Positions 25,430 to 35,300 of a stretch of 64,000 nucleotides of DNA are shown here, piece by piece. Numbering within the stretch: the stretch's first letter is position 1; the number at the start of each line of letters is the position of its first letter. Position numbers and translations under genes: made by a program. The notes below the pieces were generated by a model. That model worked only from the letters and a program-made list of their open reading frames with translations, had not been told where the DNA came from and ran no database searches. Source of the stretch: Branchiostoma floridae (lineage: Eukaryota; Chordata; Leptocardii; Amphioxiformes; Branchiostomatidae); NCBI RefSeq assembly GCF_000003815.2, contig NC_049990.1, forward strand, positions 2,440,572 through 2,504,571, written 5' to 3'.

Positions 25430-28400
25430 CTAAATAAAATGCCTGAAAGCACCTTCAATCTGCTGCATATTCTCAGCAGGTTTGGGATTGTCCGTCACGA
25501 CAGGAGACCTGCCCTCCCCCGCATCAGCCCCACACATGGACCAGTCCTGGCTATCATCACCCGGGTTCTCCCACTGACGCAACCTGGGAGGGGGGTAGAT
25601 TTGAAATAAAACAATTAATGGAGGGAATATATATATATTAGTCAAACACAAAGTTTCCTCCCAGCCCTCTGTTTTTAGTCAGACCTCTTTCATAGCTGGC
25701 TATGGCCTCCCAGCCTTCTCCAGACCATAGTCTGGAGTTAGTCGCAAGCAAGGTCATTCGAGGTTGGGAGTTGTGTGGCCAAGTACAATTTAAGTCATAT
25801 GCAAAAGCAAACTTTACATTTCTACGAATCAAAGTCAGGAAAGTCATTTCTACTGTAAAAGGGGGAAAACTGGAGCTAGAATAATTGTAGGATGATTCCA
25901 AGCTACTCCAAACCCAGTGCTGAGATTGCTTCGCAAGTGGTCAGGAACAAAGTAATGGGAAGGTCCTGATTTTGTGACAGGGGGCTGAATATTTCCATTT
26001 TAGATGCCTGCTAACCTTTGCAGCTTGGTCTGCAGCATGTTGTAGGTGGTGTTGGGTTAGTGTGAGTGTTATACTAACCTTTGTAGCTTGGTCTGCAGCA
26101 TGTTGTAGGTGGTGTTGGGTTAGTGTGAGTGCTGTACTAACCTTTGGAGCTTGGTCTGCAGCATGTTGTAGGTGGTGTTGGGTTAGTGTGAGTGTTGTAC
26201 TAACCTTTGCAGCTTGGTCTGCAGCATGTTGTAGGTGGTGTTGGGTTAGTGTGAGTGTTGTACTAACCTTTGCAGCTTGGTCTGCAGCATGTTGTAGGTG
26301 GTGTTGGGTTAGTGTGAGTGTTGTACTAACCTTTGCAGCTTGGTCTGCAGCATGTTGTAGGTGGTGTTGGGTTAGTGTGAGTGTTGTACTAACCTTTGTA
26401 GCTTGGTCTGCAGCATGTTGTAGGTGGTGTTGGGTTAGTGTGAGTGTTGTACTAACCTTTGTAGCTTGGTCTGCAGCATGTTGTAGGTGGTGTTGATGGC
26501 AGTCTGCAGTCCATGGATCATGTCATTCTCTGCATAGAACATCCTACTGTGGTCGGAGGGCAGGAAGAAATCAGCAAGTACATAAAGAAATGAATGGGTG
26601 AATGAGAGTGATGATGAATGAATAAATGAACGGATGAATGAATGAATGGATGAATGAACAAATGATCTAATTAATTGATGATTGATCAAATGATTGAATG
26701 AAGGAAGTAATCTGTATCTACTGTAAATGCAGAAATGTTCGCGGTGGATTAATGTTCGCGGTTTTTGCGGCGGCCGCTTCCCGCGAATTTAAAACCACCG
26801 CGAACATTTTTCTATAACAGTAAGAGACTACAATGCATGGTGCTACCGCGAAATTAAAACCACCGCAAAAAGTCCATTTACCCGCTACCGCGAAATTAAA
26901 TCCCCGCAAACTTAAATGCATTTACAGTATAATATAGCCAGTATAAATGCCCTTTGGTGTAACAGACCAGCTTCACAGGCAAAGGAAGGAAGGAAGGAAA
27001 GAACAGACGAACAAACAAAATGAATAAATGAATGAATGAAAAATACAGGTCTGCCAAGTCAAGGACCCACTAAACAGTGCAACAAAACTTTTAAAGTTAC
27101 TGTATTCTACTTACAACAGAACAATTCCAATAAAAAATCCTAAACATAGTTTCCTCAAATAAAATCGATAACAAGCAACCCGACAGATTCAACATGTTCT
27201 ATGTTTTTGGTCACTGACTCACTACAAGTTCTGCTGCATCTCATATGGAATAAGGTCCTCCTGTGACTCATCCATGGATGTATCTGGAACAGTTTGGGTT
27301 TATTCACAGCAAAAAAAATTACGTTATAAAAACTGTAGGTGACATCTTCCTAAGACCAAAGAACCGAAGACCTTTGCAACAGTCTTCAAAAATTTACCTT
27401 TAAAAATATGACACTGTTAGAAGAAAAATTTCTATTAACTGAAACAATGCAAGTTTTACATTCAGTTGCAAAGAAGAGCTGCACATTTCATTCCTTTGCA
27501 TTGTAGCAATCTTCGAGAAAATGTCCCCTGTACCCAAACTTTAGCATCTGTTCCATACTGAGAAGTTTCAGGGATACAATTGACGAAAAATGTAAGAGTA
27601 CTGCTGCACAAGTAAGTAAAACTTGCTCACCAATCCCCTGCTGTAGCTTGATGTCATTGAGTCGTTCTGTGAGAGCTGATACTTCCTCTTCTTGTTGTTC
27701 AGCTGTCAAATGACAATGATTGATCAATTTTTCTCATGATTTTCTCCAGTGGAAAGCTTGTTTTGCACAACACGAACTTTTCAGCACCAGGGACAGGACC
27801 GGAAGAAATTCTAAGTCCCTTGTCAGTGCTAGCGATCAACCACAAAATACTAGAATCGGGTTTTTGCTAGGGTTGGTCAGATAACAGGAATCTTAACATT
27901 TTTTTTTCATATTAGGAGACTATAATTACCTAATCTTTCAGCTTCTGTCTTCATGGCTTCAAGATCCAGAAGCTCTTTCTCGATAGACTCAGCCTTCTAG
28001 GAAAAGAAACAAGCACCACATGGAAGTCAAAATTTTTCAACAAAATTTTACTGCACCCTTATCCACATTCTGAACATTCTGGAATACTTCAACCTTTCTT
28101 TCCAAATTTTCTCTTAAGTTTTCCTTCAATGTCGACATTTTAGGAAGTTGCAAATAACATTGTGGCAGTGTCATGAAAGAGGCAAGACTTACGAAGTATA
28201 GCCAGGCATGATGAGAGGCATCAGTCAATTCATCCAGCTGACTCTCAAACTCGCGACTGGAGGAGAAATTTCAGACATTGGGATCTATCAATCAATCAAT
28301 CAATCAATCAATCGTTCATAGGAATCAACTGCATCAACATATTAGGCGATAAATAAAGTGTGGGACCAAACAAAGACAGTAATACTCTGGTTAGTTTAGC

Positions 28401-29311
28401 TTTAGGTCTGTTTGAGCGGTTATACAATGTCGTGAACTGACATTCCCTTTCCACTATAGTGTTGTGTGACCAAAACTCCAACAGAATACTCTTCGAATTC
28501 CATAGATACAAAACTAATCTTTAAAAATATTTTGTGTGTTTTGCTGTCTTTTCAATTACTCTATTATTTTTGCATTATATTCTAATCTAAAAAGTAAGGA
28601 TCAAAGAGTCTAATTAATGCAATCAATGTGCAGAAAACAGGGGCCTAACCAAAATGGTACTAAAGCTATCTATATGGGACAAAACACTAAAAACACCAAA
28701 TTTTTTGTTGTAAAAGAAAAGTTAATTAGGTGAACCTCACCTGTACTGCCTCTGCCTCTGTACCTCCTGCTCAATGCTGGAGTTAAGTTCTGTCAGACTG
28801 GCTCGCTTATCTTGGTTCACTTGTTCCTGACTAAAGACAGAATGTAGAAACTTTAAGAATGGCAAACCTGGTCAGCTTGAACACTACTCGTATTTAATTT
28901 TGTTATGAAATGACACTGACGAAAGACATTATATGGTGTCTGAAACATCTGACCATATAAACAATCATATCCAGTTGCTTGAGTAACTGCTTTTCAGCAT
29001 AAATTTATTGGTAGATTAAAAATCTATTGACTTCAGTCAGCGACTCAAGTAGAATTAAATACCCCATTTTCAATATTGTTATTCAACAAAGAAAGTATCT
29101 TTGCTATTCCTTACTTATCTGCCATCTGCTGTGATTGGTCCACCTTGTGCTTTGCAATTTTTAAGGTCTCTAGAAGTGTAAAAAGAAAAAGGAGAAAGTT
29201 TAGTGTCTCTAAAACACAACAGGATACGGCAGCGTACAATACTACGTTTTCACATGCACACACACACATATGCACACACACACAAACACATACACTCACT
29301 TGTGTGCACAG

Positions 29312-29349
<38 letters not shown>

Positions 29350-32300
29350 TTCTCTGTGTTTGTTTGTTTGTTTGTTTGTTTATTTCGATCATGTGTGTTT
29401 GTAAAGTTGGAGTGGAACGTTTAAACGGGATTACCCCACTTACCAACCATCTTGTTGTAGAGGACAGAGATCTGCCGATGCTGTTGACTCACTGCAATAG
29501 GAGAAAGAACAAGAAACTGGGCTATCTAAATGTCTTAGAAAATGCACAGCATTGGTCAGAATATATAAAGTGTAATAATGCAATAATGCATTCAAAAGAG
29601 ACAAAAAACATTCAGAAAAAGAAAGTAATCCAGTGCCCAAAATACCCACTTGCTCACTTGCAAATGCAACCACATTTTGCTTCGCACAACTTCATTTAAA
29701 CCCAGGTTGCACACTGCACAACCTGAAATTTTGCAGTTGGAACACTGCTTTTGCCCTATCTATGTGCATAAGTTTTACAGCAGCCAGTTGGAAAGACTGT
29801 AACTAGAAGAAAAGATAATGTATAAGTAGCTGATTTGAAAGTAATTTTGGAAGTGGGACAACCTGAAATTTTGATGGCGGCGACCTGGCTTTTGACTCGG
29901 GCGGCAACCTGGCTGAAAAAGTATTTCGAGCACTGTAATCTTCTTAACAAACTGTATTGTTTAAGATATATTTCATATTAAACTGAATTTCAAACCCTGA
30001 CCTTCATCAAGTTTGTTCTCTGTCTCCTTCGTCCTCCTCTTAGCTTCAGCTAGTTCATGTTCCAGCAACGACTTTTCTGCAAGGAAAATGTATCACCAAA
30101 TGTCCAACAAACTAAAACTCTTTGTTTGCTGACTTTGTTCTGATATTTTCTCTTACAGACTTTTTTAGGAAGTCATCCTCAAATAAAATATCTCATTCTA
30201 CATATTCATAATTTCATAGGAACATGGATCATACTTTGAAATGTGACATATTCATTCACATTTTCAAAGATGTTGAGATTGCTTTACTGGAAGCATAAAA
30301 TCATTTCCTTATCAATCATGTATTACATGAAGAAACATGCCAATGAACCTTGATATTGTTGATGATACTTTATCTGTTTTGATATACTAGTATACAATTG
30401 CACAAGAAGAATTAGCTTAGCACCTTTAAATAGTTAAATTGTATCTTATTGCTTTTCTGTATATGCCTGTTATGTCTGCTATCAGTGACCTGTACCTAGC
30501 CTGTTGAGACATGAATGTACAATATATTGTCAATACGAGCAATCGCTGTTATTGTTTACATCCGGGGTATTCGGCGCACGAGCGCTGACTGGTAGGCAAA
30601 AAGCGTTAGGAGATCAGATTACTAATTAGCATACCGGCGCGGAAGCAGATCGTACTGTTTACGCGAATTTGCGCATTTTCAGCCACGTTTTTATCGCATC
30701 CATGGGATTTTTTCAGATTTTGTATTTTTTTCACTACTTCTTAGTCTTTTTTTTTTTTTTTCTTGTGTAATATTTTGGGAGAAAATGACCCTTGCCCTCT
30801 TGACTTCCGTCATGTGTTTCCGGTTGTTTTGATTTTCCCGCCGTACGGGCTTTCTGTCATCCGTTCCGGGCTGTTATATTTCTGTTCCTAATGTGGTTTA
30901 ATTAATACGTTTAATCAATATGAGTTCTTCAAACAGCTACATTAGCTCTTTGGAGCCTAATGACCGAACCAGGTATTTTGAGAAATTAATGGTAAGTGTC
31001 GAAGACGCCGGCGATAGTTCAAACCCGGAAGTGACTGGTTCGGCGGTGACTGGTGACGGTGTACGCCTACCTGACCCATACAGTCTGACAGGTGAGGATC
31101 ATGTGTACATGTGTTTCTAGATTTTGATAAGGTAGATTTTTGTGTCAGATAAAGGTTACAAAAACATGAGTAAGTGTAAATGTGTTTGTTGCTAATCTCT
31201 AGAAATTCTGGCTACGTAACGTTATGTTTATTATCATTTGTATGTTATACAGGTTGGAAGGATGATTTGAGCCTCTGGCCAGATACGGACTATGGGTGCA
31301 TCTACACCTACCTAATCGAGGCTCCAGGTCCGTTTAACGGAGAAGCCATGAAAGCCTATAAATCCCTGGAGGCGTACAATCTCTTTATAAGTGGCCATGT
31401 GAGGGAGTGCAGGTACCACCCTATTGGAAAAAATGTGAAGGTCTGCTTCCTTAAGGCCAAGGTTGTGCCAGGTGGGTGTTGGAGTGCATTGGAACAATAT
31501 TTCTACTTACATGTACCTGTAGTGAGAACTCTTGAAGATGAAGAATGAGATGCGTGATTAGTATTTAACTGTCAGATACGTTTTTATATTTACTGTATTA
31601 TCTTTTTTTTCTGTTACATTTGTGTTTCAGGACAGAGAGTAACAGAGACTCCTCACAACCCATGGGTGTGTTTGACCAAAAAAGAGGGTTATGTCATGGC
31701 AGCTCACTGCACTTGTATGGCAGGGTAGGTAATATAACTGCATTGACCATCATATCCAAAAAGTCACATTTTTATCTAACAGTGTTCTCGTCAGATGAGG
31801 TCCATGGCAAGAAACAGTTTTAGAAATAATGAAAGTCAAACTAGTACTCACCTGTAAATGTTCCTCCGTATATTTCCAGGGAGGAGCGACCATGCAGTTT
31901 GTATGTGGCAAGATAACTGTCTTAATTTTTTTCCTTGGTTCATGTTCTTGTGCTTGATGGTTTCCAGTTGTATTTGTACCTGTTGCAAATGCATTTCTTC
32001 TTGTTGATGTTCTTGTTGCAGGTTTTACTTGTTGATGTGTTTCGTTTTCTAGGTAATTTGGAGTTATCAACAGTTCCTGAGAGTGAGTATACTAACACAT
32101 ATCATCATGTAGATGTAGATAATGCTAAAAGAAATGTGTATATAGTAGAAATATTCAAATATCACAGAGACTTCCATAATGAGAAGATAAGGCAAATCTT
32201 TCATTGTACTGTGAAGCTGGCCAACTTATCCGTTCCTTTTACCATTAACTCTAAAATTGCTCCTGACTATAGTACCTATAATGTATACTCATTTTTTGTT

Positions 32301-35300
32301 ATATTTCAATGTAGATTGGGAGAGGTCTGCAGCCATGTGGCTGCACTGCTGTTCGCAGTGGAGGCCTCCAGGTCTCTTCAGGAAAAACGGACGTCATGCA
32401 CCAGCAGAAAGGCCGTGTGGAACAAATATTACAAAGATAAGGTCTGTTCATATTTGGGCATTATAATTGAGTAGAATTTTTTTCAATGTCTACAATTTTT
32501 TTGCCTAAGTAGACTGTTATAACTTACATTAATGAATGGATTTCTTTGCTTCTACAAAATCATGTGGCATTTACATGTATCCAATTCACAATATATAGCC
32601 CTACACTATAGATTTACAGCAATATAGTAGATGTTCCTAGCCTGGAGTCCAGCCTTGTTGTGCTTTAGTCCACTCCCAACGGTGGCTACCCCGTCAATGC
32701 CATGGGGTAGCGACCTTTGGGAGCGAACTAAAGCACAACAAGGTTGGACTGCAGGCTAAGATGTTCCTCTTTGTAAAGTGTAATATCTGACATGGCCACT
32801 GTATAATGCTTTTTCTCACATATATTATTGATAATTCATTTTGTGGATTATTTCTTTCAGGTTGATCCACAAAGGGCTGAGGACATGGACTTTTCGCACC
32901 CTAAACATGGAGTCCAGATCAAGAAGGCGCGCCGGAAGCCGCAGTGTGATGTGCCACCACTCAGTGAAGAAGAGGCCGCTTCTGCTTTCTCACAACTGAG
33001 GAAGCTGTGTCCCACTGCCAGTGCTGTCATTAAAGAGGAGGAGGACACAGACACAGCATCAGAAGATGAGTCAGATGTCAACACAGAGACGCTTCCCCCT
33101 GTGGTATACAGGTCTTGTCATCCAGCCAAAGTCCCTGTTACTAGTGTTAGTGTAGACAGCATCCTTGAGGATGTTCGGTGCAACCCCGAGCAAATCACAA
33201 ACCTCAACAAAGCTACAGTGGGGCAGTCCAAGTCTGCTTTATGGCGTCAGCAACGCAAGGGTCGTGTGACTTCTACATCCATGCATGATGTCCTTCATGC
33301 ATCAAACCCCACCACTGCAGTACGGAAGGTCATGCAATATGACTGCAAGGATTTGAGCCAAGTGAGTTAACTGAAAACTAGTACAGTGTACACTTGCAGG
33401 AAGCCATTTTTCGTAGGTAATTAAGGCACACAAAGAGACAACATTACCCTGTATATTGGAACATGTACCATAATAATCCCAGAGCAAGTGTAGCTCTGAT
33501 CTTTATTTGGATTTAAACAATACCAGGAGTCTAAATATTTCTGCAAAGTGTGACAGTCTAAATGTTCAGTCAATGCGAGATAGTGTCATATTAGAGATGT
33601 AATTCATTTGTGCTTTCTATGTCAGAAATTCTAAATAGGGAATTTCACTTTCAGGTTCCAGCTATACAATGGGGGATGAAACAGGAGGAGAAGGCAAGGC
33701 AACAGTACCTGGAAGCTACCTTGTGCATCTGCAAGGATGTGAAATTGGAGGAAGTGGGGCTCATTCTCTACAAGGATTTTCCCTTCATAGGTATAGCTAA
33801 TTTTGGCTCTTACTTCAAACTTATGAAGTATAGTACATGTAATTGAGTACCAACTACACAATGTCTAATTGACTTATGATTTTGTTGATGTAACAATGAA
33901 ATACATGTACTTGTTTTAACAATTGCACTGTATTCGTACCAAGTGAATATGTGCCATTTGCAGCATTTGGCAAGTATCAAAAGTAAGTACATTATGTTCA
34001 TGTTTGAAATATCAGAAACTTTGCCACTAATTTGAACATTACTGTTGTATATATAGGTGCATCTCCTGATGGGATGAGACAGTGTTCATGCCATGGAAGA
34101 ACTGTGATTGAGATCAAGTGCCCATACAAGTACAGGGACATCTATCCTGCTGCAGATCTGTGTCTATCAGATGCCAACTACTGTTTAGATAAGGATTGTA
34201 AGCTAAAGACAGGGCACAGATATTACACCCAAGTCCAGACACATATGCTGGTTACCGGTGTCTCAACATGTGATTTTGTAGTGTGGACTAATGCAGGCAT
34301 GGTTGTAGTAAATGTTCCAAGGGACCAGTCACTGTTAAATGTAATGTTGTCTACATGTGTCCAGTTTGTAAAGTCCAGTCTTATCCCTGAGATACTGACC
34401 CACAAGTTACAGTGTGGAGACTCTGGAGTAGATGTGACTTTCCAGGAAGATGATGACCCAAACAAACGTTACTGTTCTTGTCAGAAACCAGCATATGGTA
34501 GGATGGTAAAGTGTGATAACAATGAATGTGAGTCAGAATGGTTCCATTACAAATGTGTTGGCATCAAGAGAAAACCAAGGGGCCATTGGTTCTGTCCCAG
34601 TTGTCAATGCTAAATCCTACTGGACAGTTTGAAATACTAAAAATACTAGTATAACAATAGAAGGCATTTTACAGTTTTATGTCATGTTTTAAAAAACTAA
34701 TGTAAAACAAGTAAGAATTGTACTTTGTGGTATACTTATTATATTGTAGTGGGCTTCCCAAAAATTTGTTTTGTGTCCCTTTAACATTTTACCTTCAATC
34801 TCAGTATTTTGATATACAGAAAAGGCCAGCTCGTGCAGACAACATTGCCATTAAAAATTACTTGATTAGCTTTGGAAGTAAGTTTGTAAGAGCCGCACAG
34901 ATAACAACACTGTCACTGAGTAGAGGGGCAAATGTTAATGGACAGATTTGGCTGAGAATTTGGAAGTTCTTGATTCTTTCAATTGCACGTTCTACATGAA
35001 TTCTTAGAGTTGATATCTGTCTGGCATCTTGGACGATACGCCCCGGGAGTTGTTTCCTTCCTGTGGTAAATGGTGGCATAACTAGTGTTGCTCCTTTCAG
35101 GGCAAGTTCCTCAGAAATGGTGAATCCCCGATCTGCCATAATCATATCACCATATTCCACTTTGTTATAGAAACGACTTTTTAGCGTAATGTCTTTATCA
35201 GAAATTCTTCCACCCCAGGAACTGGACAGAAATGACACTGCTCCATAAGGTGTAATACCTACCAGAAATTTGAACGTATGATGGTGTTTGTAGTTACTCC

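Noticed and set aside
26062-26496. 144-residue plus-strand protein with seven identical repeats
   Set aside because: It is the antisense of the 63-bp minisatellite at SYCE1-like exon 10.
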